Counted from the first letter of the stretch, positions 27,525 to 37,201 are shown. The stretch: 64,000 nt of DNA from Phenylobacterium sp. J426 (GCF_024699945.1 NZ_JAJOMY010000001.1:2356001-2420000); one strand, 5' to 3'. Numbers and translations are program-made. Notes: generated from the letters alone by a model not told the origin.

Positions 27525-27944
27525 ATGAACCTGGCCGAGATTCCGCTCTTCGCGATGCTCCGCGACCGCCTCGGCCACCTGTCCGAGCGGCAGCGGGTGA
27601 TCGCCCAGAACGTCGCCAACGCCGAGACGGCCGGCTACGTCGCCCAGGACGTCAAGCCCTTCGCCGTCCAGGCGCAGCTGCACGGGGCGCGGGGCGCGCC
27701 GACCCTGATGGCGGCGACTCAGGCCGGGCACATGCATCCGAAATCCGAGCGCCGCCTGTCCACGGTGGCGGTCAAGGCGGTGGCTGCGCCGGGCTCCGAG
27801 ACCACGCTCAACGGCAACGCCGTCGTGCTGGAGGAGGAGATGATGAAGATGTCCGAGGCCCGCATGAATTATGACGCGGCCATCGGGTTCTACCAGAAGT
27901 CCATGAACATACTGCGCACGGCCGCCCGTGCGCCGAGCCGCTGA
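27525..27944 (+). CDS. flgB: flagellar rod protein FlgB
   Basis: A 139-residue proximal rod subunit with the family N-terminus (LGHLSERQRVIAQNVANAET, AGYVAQDVKPF) and C-terminal helix (EEMMKMSEARMNYDAAIGFY). It is secreted through the export gate. No good ribosome-binding sequence precedes the ATG, and the CtrA box is only 24 bases away. It is the first gene of flgB-flgC-fliE, read away from fliO-fliP. Confidence 0.96.
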   Translation: MNLAEIPLFAMLRDRLGHLSERQRVIAQNVANAETAGYVAQDVKPFAVQAQLHGARGAPTLMAATQAGHMHPKSERRLSTVAVKAVAAPGSETTLNGNAVVLEEEMMKMSEARMNYDAAIGFYQKSMNILRTAARAPSR

Positions 27945-27955
27945 GGACCTGATCG

Positions 27956-28372
27956 ATGGCTGAACGCTCCATGGCCGGGGTGGCCCAGGCGATCGCGGCC
28001 TCCGCGCTGCGCGCCCAGCAGGCGCGGATGCGGATCATCGCCGAGAACCTGGCGAACGCGAACTCGACCTCCAAGACCGCGGGCGGAGATCCCTACCGCC
28101 GCCAGGCGCCGGTGTTCGAGCCGACCAAGGTACAGGGCGCGCAAGGCGTCCGCATGGCTCGCGTCGAGCCGGACCAGAGTGCGTTCCGCACCGAATACAA
28201 TCCGGGCCACCCGTCGGCCGACGCCCAGGGCTATGTGAAGCTCCCGAACGTCAACTCCCTGGTCGAGGCGATGGACATGCGCGAGGCCCAGCGCGCCTAC
28301 GAAGCCAATCTCAACGTCATCGAGACGGCGCGCGCCATGGAGACGCGCACCCTCGACCTGCTGAAGAAGTAG
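27956..28372 (+). CDS. flgC: flagellar rod protein FlgC
   Basis: A 138-residue proximal rod subunit. N-terminal motif: RAQQARMRIIAENLANANST; middle: GYVKLPNVNSLVEAMDMREA; C-terminal coil: RAYEANLNVIETARAMETRT. The length is normal. It starts 11 bases after flgB and ends 11 bases before fliE. Confidence 0.97.
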   Translation: MAERSMAGVAQAIAASALRAQQARMRIIAENLANANSTSKTAGGDPYRRQAPVFEPTKVQGAQGVRMARVEPDQSAFRTEYNPGHPSADAQGYVKLPNVNSLVEAMDMREAQRAYEANLNVIETARAMETRTLDLLKK

Positions 28373-28383
28373 GGTCTTAAGCC

Positions 28384-28701
28384 ATGATCACCGCGCTAGC
28401 CGCCTCCAAGGCCTACGCCGCCGCCCAGAAGGGGATCTCGCTCGATCCCGGCGCCGAGAGCCAGGCCGCGCCCGCCGCCGCCGGCCCGGGCTTCGGCGAC
28501 ATCCTGAAGGCCGCCATGGGCGACGCTATCCAGGCGTCGCGCCATGCCGAAGGCCAGATGGCCGCCCAGGTCCAGGGCAAGGCCGAGCTGATCGACGTGG
28601 TCACCGCCATCTCTGCGGCCGAGGCCAGCCTGGAGACGGTCATGGCCGTCCGCGACCAGGTGATCAGCGCCTACCAGGAAATCCTGCGGATGCCGATCTA
28701 G
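28384..28701 (+). CDS. fliE: flagellar MS-ring/rod junction protein FliE
   Basis: A 105-residue protein linking the MS ring to the rod. The conserved C-terminal helices are seen ([40 protein letters not shown]). The N-terminal part is variable, as usual. It is the last gene of the operon; a hairpin terminator follows ten bases later. Confidence 0.95.
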   Translation: MITALAASKAYAAAQKGISLDPGAESQAAPAAAGPGFGDILKAAMGDAIQASRHAEGQMAAQVQGKAELIDVVTAISAAEASLETVMAVRDQVISAYQEILRMPI

Positions 28702-28710
28702 GGCTCTGCG

Positions 28711-28740
28711 ATCCCTCCCCCGTGAAGGGGAGGGATTTGT
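28711..28740 (+). terminator. terminator after fliE
   Basis: ATCCCTCCCC, six-base loop, GGGGAGGGAT form a perfect 10-bp stem at 28711-28736, followed by the short T-rich TTTGT. It separates fliE from the convergent sodC gene and could stop transcription from both sides, although the U-run is weak. Confidence 0.75.
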
Positions 28741-28745
28741 CAGGG

Positions 28746-29270
28746 CTATTTGATGACTGCGCACGCCACGCGCGCGCCGGCCCCGCCGATCGGCTGGGTC
28801 TTGTGGTCGTCGGCGTTGGCGTGGATCAGCACCGCCGAACCGTCGGCGTCCCGCAGCGCCTTCAGCGTCGTCAGGGTCGTATAGACCTCGGCCGCCGCCG
28901 ATCCGTCCGCGTGCGCGTGGATGTTCGGCAGGTCGCCGGTCTCGTTGGCTTCCGGGTTCAGCAGTCCATGCACCGCCTTGGCCTCGCCCCCATGGCCCTG
29001 ATGCCGGGTGTGGGCGCCCGCGCTCGTGAAGTCCGACTTGGAGCAGTCCGCCTTCTCGTGGAAGTGCAGGCCGTGCCAGCCCGGCGTCAGGCCCTTGGCC
29101 TCCACCCGCATGACCACCCCCTTCGGGGCCTCGGTCAGGCTCACCGACCCCACCGTCTGGCCGGCTCCGTTCTTCAGCTCGGCCGTGAGCGTTTCGGCCT
29201 GAGCAGACCAGGCGGGCGCGGCGCCGGCGAGGGCTGAGGTGGCGGCGAGGACGGCGAACAGTCGGGACAT
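28746..29270 (-). CDS. sodC: periplasmic Cu/Zn superoxide dismutase
   Basis: A 174-residue enzyme that dismutates superoxide in the periplasm. It has a signal peptide (MSRLFAVLAATSALAGAAPA), copper ligands in WHGLHFHEKADC, the metal loop HTRHQGHGG and DLPNIHAHADG, and the closing GGAGARVACAVI with the active-site Arg and the disulfide Cys. It sits between flgBC-fliE and the ABC transporter, inside an otherwise flagellar region, but on the opposite strand. Confidence 0.92.
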   Translation of the reverse strand: MSRLFAVLAATSALAGAAPAWSAQAETLTAELKNGAGQTVGSVSLTEAPKGVVMRVEAKGLTPGWHGLHFHEKADCSKSDFTSAGAHTRHQGHGGEAKAVHGLLNPEANETGDLPNIHAHADGSAAAEVYTTLTTLKALRDADGSAVLIHANADDHKTQPIGGAGARVACAVIK

Positions 29271-29356
29271 TCGGCTACTCCTTGGGGATACGTGTCTGAC
29301 GTCATAACGCGCGAGCGAGGCGGCCGGGAATGGCGAAGCGTGCTAGGCCTTGGAAG

Positions 29357-30118
29357 ATGCCGCCCGTGATCGAACTCCAGGCCGTTTCGAAGCGCTACGG
29401 AGCCCAGGCCGCGCTGGATGCGGCCAGCCTTCGGGTCGCCTCCGGCGAGTTCGTGGCGCTCGTGGGCGGCTCCGGCTCCGGCAAGACGACGCTGCTCAAG
29501 ACCATCAACGGTCTCGTCCGGCCGGACGAGGGGCGGGTGACGGCCCTGGGCGAGGACGCGGCGGCCGCTTCGCACGCCTTGCGCCGCCGCATCGGCTACG
29601 CCTTCCAGGAGGTAGGCCTCTTCCCGCATCGTACGGTGGCCGAGAACATCGCCGTCACGCCCACGCTGCTGGGCTGGGAGGCGGCCCGCATCGCGGCCCG
29701 TGTCGCCGAACTGCTGGCGCTCGTCAGTCTTCCGCGCGCCGTCGGCGACCGCCTGCCGGCGGAGCTCTCCGGCGGGCAACGCCAGCGGGTGGGCGTGGCC
29801 CGCGCCCTGGCGGGCGAGCCCGCCCTGGTGCTCATGGATGAGCCGTTCGGGGCCCTCGATCCGGTCACCCGCGACACCCTCGGCGCCGACTACCGGGCGC
29901 TGCACGATCGGCTGGGGCTGACCACGGTGATGGTCACCCACGACATGGCCGAGGCCGCCCTGCTGGCCGATCGTGTGGTGGTGATGAAGGCTGGCCGCAT
30001 CCTCGCCGACGGCGCTCCTGCCGACCTGCTGGCCAGGAACGTCGACCCGGAGGTCCGCGATCTCCTGGAGGCGCCGCTGCGCCAGGCCAGGCGGCTGGAA
30101 GACCGGTTCGGCGCATGA
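29357..30118 (+). CDS. ABC transporter ATPase, osmoprotectant (betaine/choline) type
   Basis: A 253-residue ATP-binding subunit. It has Walker A (VGGSGSGKTTLLKTINGLVR), the signature LSGGQRQRVGVARALAG, Walker B (ALVLMDEPFGALDP) and the switch His (MVTHDMAEA). The order and the KTINGLVRPDEG stretch resemble OpuCA/YehX-type ATPases. The ATG at 29357 is chosen because TTGGAAG lies just before it. The stop overlaps the start of the permease gene by four bases (ATGA). It powers import through the next protein. Confidence 0.9.
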   Translation: MPPVIELQAVSKRYGAQAALDAASLRVASGEFVALVGGSGSGKTTLLKTINGLVRPDEGRVTALGEDAAAASHALRRRIGYAFQEVGLFPHRTVAENIAVTPTLLGWEAARIAARVAELLALVSLPRAVGDRLPAELSGGQRQRVGVARALAGEPALVLMDEPFGALDPVTRDTLGADYRALHDRLGLTTVMVTHDMAEAALLADRVVVMKAGRILADGAPADLLARNVDPEVRDLLEAPLRQARRLEDRFGA

Positions 30119-31665
30119 GTCCGCGCCTTGCCGCCGCCTTCGAACGCCTGTCGGAATACCTCGGCGCGCACGTCCTGCTGAGCGCCTCGGCCCTGGTGCT
30201 GGGCGTCGCGACCAGCCTGCCCCTGGCTATCGCCGCGACCCGCAGCGCTCGCCTGCGCTGGCCGCTTCTCGCCCTGGCCAGCCTGATCCAGACGATCCCC
30301 AGCCTCGCGCTGCTGGCGCTTTTCTACCCGCTGCTTCTGGCGCTTTCGGCCTTGAGCCTGGCGGCCCTGGGCGTCGGCTTCTCGGCCCTCGGCTTCCTGC
30401 CGTCGCTGCTGGCGCTGACGCTTTACTCGATGCTGCCGATCCTGCGGAACACCGTCGCCGGCATCGGCGGAGTCGAGCCCGCGATCCGCGAGGCGGCGGA
30501 CGCCCTGGGCATGACTCCGCGCCAAAAGCTCCTGCAGGTCGAGCTGCCGCTGGCCGCGCCCGTCGTCATGGCGGGCATCCGCACCGCCGCCGTCTGGACC
30601 ATCGGCGCCGCCACGCTGTCCACGCCGGTGGGCCAGACCAGCCTCGGCAACTACATCTTCGCCGGGCTGCAGACCGAGAACTGGGTCTTCGTGCTTTTCG
30701 GTTGCGCCGCCTCCGCGGGCCTGGCGCTGGCCGCTGACCAGTTGCTTGGCCTGATGGAGGCAGGGCTGCGCCGGCGACGCCGGCTCTTGGTTCTGGCCGG
30801 CGCAGTGGGCCTCGTCGCCGGCGTTGCGTTCGCCTTGCTGCCGCTGGCCGGCCTCGGCAGGCCCGCCGCCTATGTGGTCGGCGCCAAGAACTTCTCCGAG
30901 CAGTATATCCTGGCCGAACTGATGGCTGGCCGACTCGAGCGTGAAGGCGCCCGCGTAGCGCGCAAGGACAACCTCGGAAGCGCCGTCGCCTATCGGGCGC
31001 TGGCGGCCGGCGAACTCGACGTCTACGTCGACTATTCGGGTACGCTCTGGACGAACGTCCTGGGCCGCACCGACAACCCCGGCCGCCAGGCCGTGCTCGA
31101 CCAACTCACCGCAGAGCTCGCGCGACGCGACGATGTCCGGGTCCTGGGCTCGCTGGGCTTCGAGAACGCCTACGCCTTCGTCATGCGGCCCGACCGCGCC
31201 CGCGAGTTGGGCGTCGCGTCCATCGCCGACCTGGCCCGCCAGGCGCCGGGCCTGAGGCTGGGATCCGACCTGGAGTTCCTGTCGCGCCCCGAATGGAAGG
31301 CGGTCGAGACCGCCTACGGCCTGAAGTTCCGCAGCGCCACCGCCTACCAGCCCACCTTCATGTACCGCGCGCTGGCGGGCGGCGAGGCCGACGTCATTTC
31401 GGCCTTCTCCTCGGACGGCCGCATCGCCGCCGACCGCCTCGTCGTGCTCACCGATCCCAAGGCCGCGATCCCGCCCTACGACGCCGTGGTCCTCGTCTCG
31501 CCCAGGCGGCGGGACGACGCTCGCCTGCTGGCCGCGCTCCAGCCGTTGATCGGCAAGCTACCCGTCGAGGCCATGCGCGCCGCCAACTACAGCGTGGACC
31601 GCGACGGCGGGAAGGCGAGCCCGGCCGAGGCCGCCCGCAAGCTCCAAACCGACCTCGGCCTCTGA
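30115..31665 (+). CDS. permease-substrate-binding fusion of an osmoprotectant-type ABC importer
   Basis: A 516-residue fusion. Residues about 1-215 are a BinPTS-type permease with five or six helices and the coupling motif EAADALGMTPRQKLLQVELP. A further helix (VLAGAVGLVAGVAFALLPLA) leads to a periplasmic binding domain from about residue 250 (AAYVVGAKNFSEQYILAEL, DVYVDYSGTLWTNVLGRTD, VISAFSSDGRIAADRLVVL). This is the OpuAC/ProX-like fold for quaternary amines. The same fused build is known in choline/betaine systems and in the ergothioneine importer EgtU, so ergothioneine is an alternative substrate. Coupled to the ATPase gene by ATGA. Confidence 0.88.
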   Translation: MSPRLAAAFERLSEYLGAHVLLSASALVLGVATSLPLAIAATRSARLRWPLLALASLIQTIPSLALLALFYPLLLALSALSLAALGVGFSALGFLPSLLALTLYSMLPILRNTVAGIGGVEPAIREAADALGMTPRQKLLQVELPLAAPVVMAGIRTAAVWTIGAATLSTPVGQTSLGNYIFAGLQTENWVFVLFGCAASAGLALAADQLLGLMEAGLRRRRRLLVLAGAVGLVAGVAFALLPLAGLGRPAAYVVGAKNFSEQYILAELMAGRLEREGARVARKDNLGSAVAYRALAAGELDVYVDYSGTLWTNVLGRTDNPGRQAVLDQLTAELARRDDVRVLGSLGFENAYAFVMRPDRARELGVASIADLARQAPGLRLGSDLEFLSRPEWKAVETAYGLKFRSATAYQPTFMYRALAGGEADVISAFSSDGRIAADRLVVLTDPKAAIPPYDAVVLVSPRRRDDARLLAALQPLIGKLPVEAMRAANYSVDRDGGKASPAEAARKLQTDLGL

Positions 31666-31776
31666 CTGTCCAACTGGGCAATTCCTGCCCACCGGTAGCC
31701 GTTCGTTAACCATAGCGGTCGACTCTGCCTCTCGCGGATTCTCCGCGGGTTTCAGTGCGTGTGGGCGGGGGATTCG

Positions 31777-32040
31777 ATGAACGGCGCCGAGGTTCTGGAT
31801 GTCGGTCGCGAGGCCATCTGGCTGACGATCCAGCTCTCCGCCCCGGTGCTCATCGTCGGCCTGATCGTCGGTGTCGCCATCGGCCTGCTGCAGGCCCTGA
31901 CGCAGATCCAGGAAGCGACGCTGGTCTACGCGCCGAAGATCGTGGCCATCTTCGTCTCGCTGCTCATCTTCCTGCCGCTCATGGGCGCGCTGATGAGCGG
32001 CTTCATGCAGCACATCGCCGCCCGCATCTCGGCGATGTGA
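31777..32040 (+). CDS. fliQ: flagellar export gate protein FliQ
   Basis: An 87-residue protein with two membrane hairpin helices (IWLTIQLSAPVLIVGLIVGV and KIVAIFVSLLIFLPLMGALM) joined by QALTQIQEATLVYAP, the family signature. The ATG at 31777 (MNGAEVLDVGREAI) is chosen; GGGGGAT precedes it. A lone CtrA-like half-site (GTTAACC, 31705-31711) lies about 65 bases upstream without its partner. First gene of fliQ-fliR-flhB-cckA. Confidence 0.95.
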   Translation: MNGAEVLDVGREAIWLTIQLSAPVLIVGLIVGVAIGLLQALTQIQEATLVYAPKIVAIFVSLLIFLPLMGALMSGFMQHIAARISAM

Positions 32041-32074
32041 GGCGGGGCGCCCAACGCCCCATGGAATCCCCCTA

Positions 32075-32837
32075 GTGGAATCCTATGCAACAGCCCAGCA
32101 GGTGTTCGCCGGCGGCCTCGTGTTCGCCAGGCTCGGCGCCATGGTGCTCCTGCTGCCCGGGCTGGGCGAGACCTTCATTCCCGCCCGGATCCGGCTGTCG
32201 TTCGCGCTCGCGCTCGCGCTGATGCTGTTCCCGGTGCTCAGCGCCGGCGCACCGCCGCTGCCGGGGTCGGTCGGCGCCATGGCCGGCGAGGTGATCCAGG
32301 AGGTGCTGATCGGACTGATGATCGGCGGCATCCTGCGGATCTTCATGATGTCTCTGTCGACCGCCGGCGAGTTCGTGTCGCTGGGCACCACGCTGTCCTT
32401 CGCCCAGACCGCGAACCCGATGCAGGCCCAGCCGTCGCCGACGCTCTCGACCTTCCTCGGCCTGATGGGCGTGGTGCTGATCATGGCGACCGACCTGCAC
32501 CACATGTTCCTGGCCGCGATCGTCCGGTCCTACAGCCTGTTCCCCTTCGGCCGCGACGTGCCCATCGCCGACGCCGGCCAGCTCGCCATCCAGACCGTCA
32601 GCAAGTCGTTCGCCCTGGGCCTCCAGCTCGCCGCGCCGGTCCTGGCCTTCTCGCTGATCTTCAACGTCGCGGTGGGCCTCGTGGGCCGCGTCATGCCGCA
32701 GTTCCAGGTCTTCTTCGTCGCCACCCCGCTGATCGTGCTGCTGGGACTGGCGATCTTCGCCCTCAGCCTGGGCACCATCGGCCTCGTCTGGGTCGAGCGT
32801 TATCGTGAGCTGGTGGGGGGCTTTCCTCGGCCAATGA
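32075..32837 (+). CDS. fliR: flagellar export gate protein FliR (frameshift at its end mimics a fusion)
   Basis: A membrane protein of 253 residues. Core helices are seen (LPGLGETFIPARIRLSFALA, GEFVSLGTTLSFAQTANPMQ, MPQFQVFFVATPLIVLLGLA). As written, the frame runs without a stop into flhB. The junction holds a G6 run (32815-32820). With one G fewer, FliR ends VGAFLGQ and its TGA (32835-32837) overlaps the flhB ATG by four bases (ATGA), as elsewhere in the operon. Start GTG at 32075; a nearby ATG at 32061 meets a stop at once. Confidence 0.93.
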
Positions 32838-33916
32838 GCGAAGACGCCGCCTCCAAGACAGAAGAGCCGACACCGCGAAAACTATCCGAGGCGCGGAAGA
32901 AGGGCGACGTCCCGAAAACGCCGGACCTGTCGCCCTTCGCCGTGCTGGCGGGCGTCTCGGCGACGGTCCTGTTCCTGGGCGAATGGCTGGCGCGGAGCCT
33001 GACCCTGAACCTGCTGCCCTACGTCGCCCATCCGCACGAGATATCCGTCGACGGGCAGGGCGGCGTCGGCATCATCCGCCATGCGGTCATGGCCGCCGCC
33101 CCAGTGCTTGCCGTCGTTTTCGGCGTCGCCACCGTATGCGGCGTGGCCGGCAACATTTCCCAGACCGGCCTGATGTTCAGCGGCGAGAAGCTCAAGCCGG
33201 ACCTTGCCAAGCTGTCGCCGCTCAAGGGGTTGAAGAAGATGCTCGGCCCGGACGGCCTGATGCAGTTCTTCAAGTCGGTGGTGAAGGTCTGCGTCATGGG
33301 CCTGCTCGCCTGGTGGATCCTCGAACCCCACGCGTCCGAGCTCGCCAACCTGGCAGCCCGCGATCCGATGGCGATCCTGCCTTTCGCCGTCGAGATCCTG
33401 AAGCGGCTGCTGTTCGCCGTCTGCGCGATGTCCCTGGCCATCGCCGGCGTCGACTGGCTGTGGCAGCGCCAGCGCTTCATGAAGCGGATGCGGATGAGCA
33501 AGGAAGAGGTCAAGGAGGACCACAAGCAGAGCGAGGGCGACCCCCACGTCAAGGCGCGCCAGAAGCAGATCCAGTTCACCCGCGCCCGGCAGCGGATGAT
33601 GGCCGCGGTGCCCGAAGCTACCGTGGTGATCATGAACCCGACCCACTACGCCGTGGCGCTGAAGTACGAAGCCGAGAAGGGCGGCGCCCCGCTGTGCGTC
33701 GCCAAGGGCCTGGACAGTCTCGCCCTGAAGATCCGCGCTGTGGCCGAGGAGGCGGGCGTCACCGTCATCGAGGACCCGCCGCTGGCGCGCGCGCTCTACG
33801 CCGCGGTCGAGGTCGACGACATGATCCCGCCCGCCCACTACGAAGCCGTCGCCAAGATCATCGGCTTCATTCTGAACGCGGCGTCAGCGCGCCGTGCGAC
33901 CGCTAAACCCTTGTGA
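32834..33916 (+). CDS. flhB: flagellar export switch protein FlhB
   Basis: A 360-residue protein with four membrane helices and a cytoplasmic domain carrying the self-cleaving NPTH motif (VVIMNPTHYAVALKYEAEKG). The N-terminus (TEEPTPRKLSEARKKGDVPK) is typical. Cleavage in NPTH switches export from rod/hook to filament proteins. ATG 32834. It is followed five bases later by cckA, so the export operon and the cell-cycle kinase may share a transcript. Confidence 0.96.
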   Translation: MSEDAASKTEEPTPRKLSEARKKGDVPKTPDLSPFAVLAGVSATVLFLGEWLARSLTLNLLPYVAHPHEISVDGQGGVGIIRHAVMAAAPVLAVVFGVATVCGVAGNISQTGLMFSGEKLKPDLAKLSPLKGLKKMLGPDGLMQFFKSVVKVCVMGLLAWWILEPHASELANLAARDPMAILPFAVEILKRLLFAVCAMSLAIAGVDWLWQRQRFMKRMRMSKEEVKEDHKQSEGDPHVKARQKQIQFTRARQRMMAAVPEATVVIMNPTHYAVALKYEAEKGGAPLCVAKGLDSLALKIRAVAEEAGVTVIEDPPLARALYAAVEVDDMIPPAHYEAVAKIIGFILNAASARRATAKPL

Positions 33917-33920
33917 CAGA

Positions 33921-36029
33921 ATGCCGATGACCGAATCGCCGGATGCCGTCATGGCCGAGCCGCCGTCCAATGCGAAATCCCGCTTCGACCCCCTGACGGG
34001 GGCGGCGGTGGTGTTCTTCCTTCTCGCCGTGGCCTTCGCCGCGGCGCTGGCGCTCGACGCCGGTCCGGCGACTCTGGCCAGCATGATGCTGCTGATCGGC
34101 CTGGCGGGCGTGTCCTGCCTCGGGCTGTTCGTCCTGCGCACCGGCGCCGAGGCGCCCGCCGAGAGCGACCAGGGCGCCGAGACCTTCCTCCAGGCGCTGG
34201 ACGAGCCCGCCGCCATCGCCTCGCCGGACGGCAAGCTGTCGGCGGCCAACGCCGCCTGGCGCGAAGCCATGGGCCCGGTCATGCGTCTGCCGAAGAGCGG
34301 CGCCGCCGCCGCCAGCCTGTTCGGCGCACTGGCCGCCGCCCGCCGGGGCGAATTGGGTCGCGCCCTGCTGAAGGTGGCCGGCGAGGAGCGCAAGGCGCTG
34401 ATCTCGCCCGTCGAGACCCGCGGCGGTCCCCGCCGCTACCTCGTCCGGTTGACCGGCCAGTCCGGCACGCTGGCCCTGCCGTCCGCCGCCATGGAGGTGC
34501 TGAACGCCTTCTCCGGCGCCAAGGCCCCGCCGCCCAAGGTGCTGGACGCCTTCGCCGCCGCCTCGCCCTTCGGCGCGGCCCTGCTCGAGGGCGAGGACCC
34601 GTTCCTCGCGACCATCGTCGAGGCCAATCCGGCGCTGAAGGCCGTGGCCGGCGAATGGGAGGCCGGCCAGCCATTCGGTGAGCTGATCGAGGCCGGCAGC
34701 CGCGCCGACGCCGCCCAGCGCCTGGACGACGGCAGGGCGCCGCTCGAGGTGCGCCTGGCCTGCGATCCGACCCGGATCGCCCACCTGTACCTGTCCAAGA
34801 GCGACGGCCGCTGGGTCGCCTACCTGGTCGACGTCTCCGAGCAGAAGCAGATGGAGGTGCAGCTTTCGCAGAGCCAGAAGATGCAGGCTATCGGCCAGCT
34901 CGCCGGCGGCGTGGCGCACGACTTCAACAACCTGCTCACCGCCATCCTGATGCAGCTCGACGTGCTGGCCACCCGCCATCCCGTCGGCGATCCCTCCTAC
35001 GAGGGGCTGAACGAGATCAAGCAGACCTCGATGCGGGCCGCCGACCTGGTCCGCAAGCTGCTGGCCTTCTCACGTAAACAGACCGTCCAGCGCGAGATCC
35101 TCGACATCGGCGAGATGATCTCCGAGTCAGAGGTGCTGCTGCGCCGCCTGCTGCCCGAAGACATCAAGCTGGTCACCGACTACGGCCGCAACCTGCCGCA
35201 CGTCCGCGCCGACCGCGGCCAGCTCGACACCGCCATCATGAACCTGGTGGTCAACGCCCGGGACGCGATCCGCACCCACGGCGGCAGCCGCATCAAGATC
35301 AAGACCGGCCGCGTCAGCCAGGAGGAGGCCCAGAAGCTCGGCTATCCGTCCGCCCAGGGCGACCAGGCGCTGATCCAGGTCTCGGACGACGGCCCGGGGA
35401 TCCCGCCCGAGGCGATGGACAAGATCTTCGACCCCTTCTTCACCACCAAGCCGGTGGGCGAGGGGACCGGCCTGGGCCTCGCCACGGTGTACGGCATCGT
35501 CAAGCAGTCGGACGGCTGGATCTCGGTCGACAGCCGGCCGGGCAAGGGCGCGGCCTTCCGCATCTTCCTGCCGGTGCACGTGCCGGCCGTGGAGGTCGCG
35601 CCGCCGCCCGAACCGGTCGCCAAACCGAAGCGTCCCGCCGCGCGCGACCTCTCCGGCGCCGGCCGCATCCTGTTCGTCGAGGACGAGGACGCGGTGCGCG
35701 GCGTCGCCGCCAAGCTGCTCCGCGCTCGCGGCTACGAGGTGATGGAGGCGGCCAGCGGCGAAGAGGCCTTGGAACTCGCCGAGACCCACGCCGGGGAGAT
35801 CGACCTGATGATTTCCGACGTCGTGATGCCCGGCATGCAGGGGCCCGAGCTGCTCAAGCAGGCCCGCGGATACCTGGGCTCCGCCCCGGTGATGTTCATC
35901 TCGGGTTACGCCGAGAGCGAGTTCTCGGACCTTCTGGAGGGCGAGAGCAACATCTCGTTCCTGCCGAAGCCGATCGACATCAAGACCCTGGCCGAGCGGG
36001 TGAAGCAGGAGTTGCAGAAGGCCGCCTGA
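33921..36029 (+). CDS. cckA: hybrid histidine kinase CckA, upstream of CtrA
   Basis: A 702-residue inner-membrane hybrid kinase. Two N-terminal helices ([40 protein letters not shown]) are followed by PAS-like sensor regions. The dimerisation domain has the phospho-acceptor His333 ([20 protein letters not shown]), and the ATPase domain has [10 protein letters not shown] and [20 protein letters not shown]. The C-terminal receiver has Asp633 ([12 protein letters not shown]). In Caulobacter CckA passes phosphate through ChpT to CtrA and CpdR, and is reversed by cyclic di-GMP. Its position behind flhB, and the CtrA box in front of fliO/flgB, tie the two functions. The ATG at 33927 is an equal alternative start. 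Confidence 0.93.
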   Translation: MPMTESPDAVMAEPPSNAKSRFDPLTGAAVVFFLLAVAFAAALALDAGPATLASMMLLIGLAGVSCLGLFVLRTGAEAPAESDQGAETFLQALDEPAAIASPDGKLSAANAAWREAMGPVMRLPKSGAAAASLFGALAAARRGELGRALLKVAGEERKALISPVETRGGPRRYLVRLTGQSGTLALPSAAMEVLNAFSGAKAPPPKVLDAFAAASPFGAALLEGEDPFLATIVEANPALKAVAGEWEAGQPFGELIEAGSRADAAQRLDDGRAPLEVRLACDPTRIAHLYLSKSDGRWVAYLVDVSEQKQMEVQLSQSQKMQAIGQLAGGVAHDFNNLLTAILMQLDVLATRHPVGDPSYEGLNEIKQTSMRAADLVRKLLAFSRKQTVQREILDIGEMISESEVLLRRLLPEDIKLVTDYGRNLPHVRADRGQLDTAIMNLVVNARDAIRTHGGSRIKIKTGRVSQEEAQKLGYPSAQGDQALIQVSDDGPGIPPEAMDKIFDPFFTTKPVGEGTGLGLATVYGIVKQSDGWISVDSRPGKGAAFRIFLPVHVPAVEVAPPPEPVAKPKRPAARDLSGAGRILFVEDEDAVRGVAAKLLRARGYEVMEAASGEEALELAETHAGEIDLMISDVVMPGMQGPELLKQARGYLGSAPVMFISGYAESEFSDLLEGESNISFLPKPIDIKTLAERVKQELQKAA

Positions 36030-36030
36030 C

Positions 36031-36051
36031 GCCGCGGGATGCGCCCGCGGC
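36031..36051 (+). terminator. hairpin directly after cckA
   Basis: GCCGCGGG, loop ATGCG, CCCGCGGC form a perfect 8-bp stem starting two bases after the cckA stop. No U-run follows, so it would need Rho or act as an RNA-end stabiliser. It marks the boundary between the flagellar/cckA operon and the glycosyltransferase-like genes. Confidence 0.4.
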
Positions 36052-36118
36052 AAGCCGCAGCGGGCGGCCCGAACGGGCTTGCGCGCCACGGCGGGCGCCT
36101 CCAAAGATCGCCGCTCGT

Positions 36119-37201
36119 TTGACCGCGCCGGTCGATCCTGAAGAGCGCCGCCCCTTGAGTTCCGAGCCCCAGACGATCCGCCTGACCCCGCCGCAGGTGC
36201 TGGACTATGCGCTCGCGGCCGAGCGGGCCGGCCGGGTCGACGAGGCCCGGCGGCTCTACGGCGCCCTGCGCGCCGCCGACGCCGTCTCCGCCACCACCAA
36301 CGTCGCCCGAATGGCCGAGGACGCCGCCCGCGACGACGAGGCCGAGGCCCTGTTCCGCCGCGCCTGCGAGATGGCGCCCGACGATCCCGAGCCCGCCTTC
36401 CTCCTGGGCTGCCTGCTGCTGAAGCGCGGCCGCTACGCCGAGGGCTGGCCGCTGTACGAGGCGCGCATCCGCCGCCGAGGCCGGGTGAAGCCCGTCTTCC
36501 CATTTCCGGAATGGCAGGGCGGCCCGGTTGGCTCGCTGCTGATCCTCCAGGACCAGGGCCTGGGCGACCAGATCATGTACGCCCGCTTCGCCAAGGTCCT
36601 GAAGGATCGTGGCGTCGACGTCACCCTGGTCTGCAGCCCCTCGCTCATCCGCCTGTTCGAGCCGCTGGGGGTGCGCCTGATCCCCAGCCCGCTGAGCGGC
36701 GAGCCGCCGCGGCACGACGCCTGGGTCCTGGCCGGCTCGTTGCCGCTGCTGATGGGCGTCACGCCCGAGACCCTGCCGGCTGATCCCTATCTGCCCGGCG
36801 CGCCATTTGGGTCGGGGGTCGGCTTCATGGCCCGCGGCAACCCGGCTCACGTGAACGACGCCTGGCGCTCGCTGCCCGACGACCTCGCCGACGAGGTGCT
36901 GTCATGGCCCGGCGTGCGCAGCCTGGCCCCAGAGGCCACCGGCGCCCTCGACATGGCCGACACCGCCGCGATCGTCCGCGACCTCGATCTGGTGATCAGC
37001 GTCGACACCGCTGTCGCCCATCTGGCCGGCGCGATGGGAAAGCCCTGCTGGCTGCTGCTGCCCTTCGATCCCGACTGGCGCTGGATGCGCGACCGCGCCG
37101 ACAGCCCCTGGTATCCCTCCCTGCGCCTTTTCCGCCAGCCGCGGGCGGAGGATTGGCGCAGTGTCCTGGCCGAGGTGCGCGCCGCCCTCGACGCCCGCTG
37201 A
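36119..37201 (+). CDS. TPR-glycosyltransferase-like protein, copy 1
   Basis: A 360-residue protein. The N-terminal part has about two TPR-like helix pairs ([40 protein letters not shown]). It leads into a GT-B-like domain with [44 protein letters not shown] and [20 protein letters not shown]. The organisation recalls short OGT/FlmG-like transferases, which in Caulobacter modify flagellin; the donor and acceptor here are unknown. No ATG is available near the start: TTG at 36119, or another TTG at about 36155 ([10 protein letters not shown]). Copies 2 and 3 are at 37216 and 39235. Confidence 0.75.
   Translation: MTAPVDPEERRPLSSEPQTIRLTPPQVLDYALAAERAGRVDEARRLYGALRAADAVSATTNVARMAEDAARDDEAEALFRRACEMAPDDPEPAFLLGCLLLKRGRYAEGWPLYEARIRRRGRVKPVFPFPEWQGGPVGSLLILQDQGLGDQIMYARFAKVLKDRGVDVTLVCSPSLIRLFEPLGVRLIPSPLSGEPPRHDAWVLAGSLPLLMGVTPETLPADPYLPGAPFGSGVGFMARGNPAHVNDAWRSLPDDLADEVLSWPGVRSLAPEATGALDMADTAAIVRDLDLVISVDTAVAHLAGAMGKPCWLLLPFDPDWRWMRDRADSPWYPSLRLFRQPRAEDWRSVLAEVRAALDAR

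Noticed and set aside
31705-31711. CtrA site upstream of fliQ
   Set aside because: Only one half-site (GTTAACC) is present; the position 11 bases upstream does not match.
32075-33916. A genuine FliR-FlhB fusion protein
   Set aside because: The fusion depends on one extra G in a G6 run; the repaired form gives normal proteins with an ATGA overlap.
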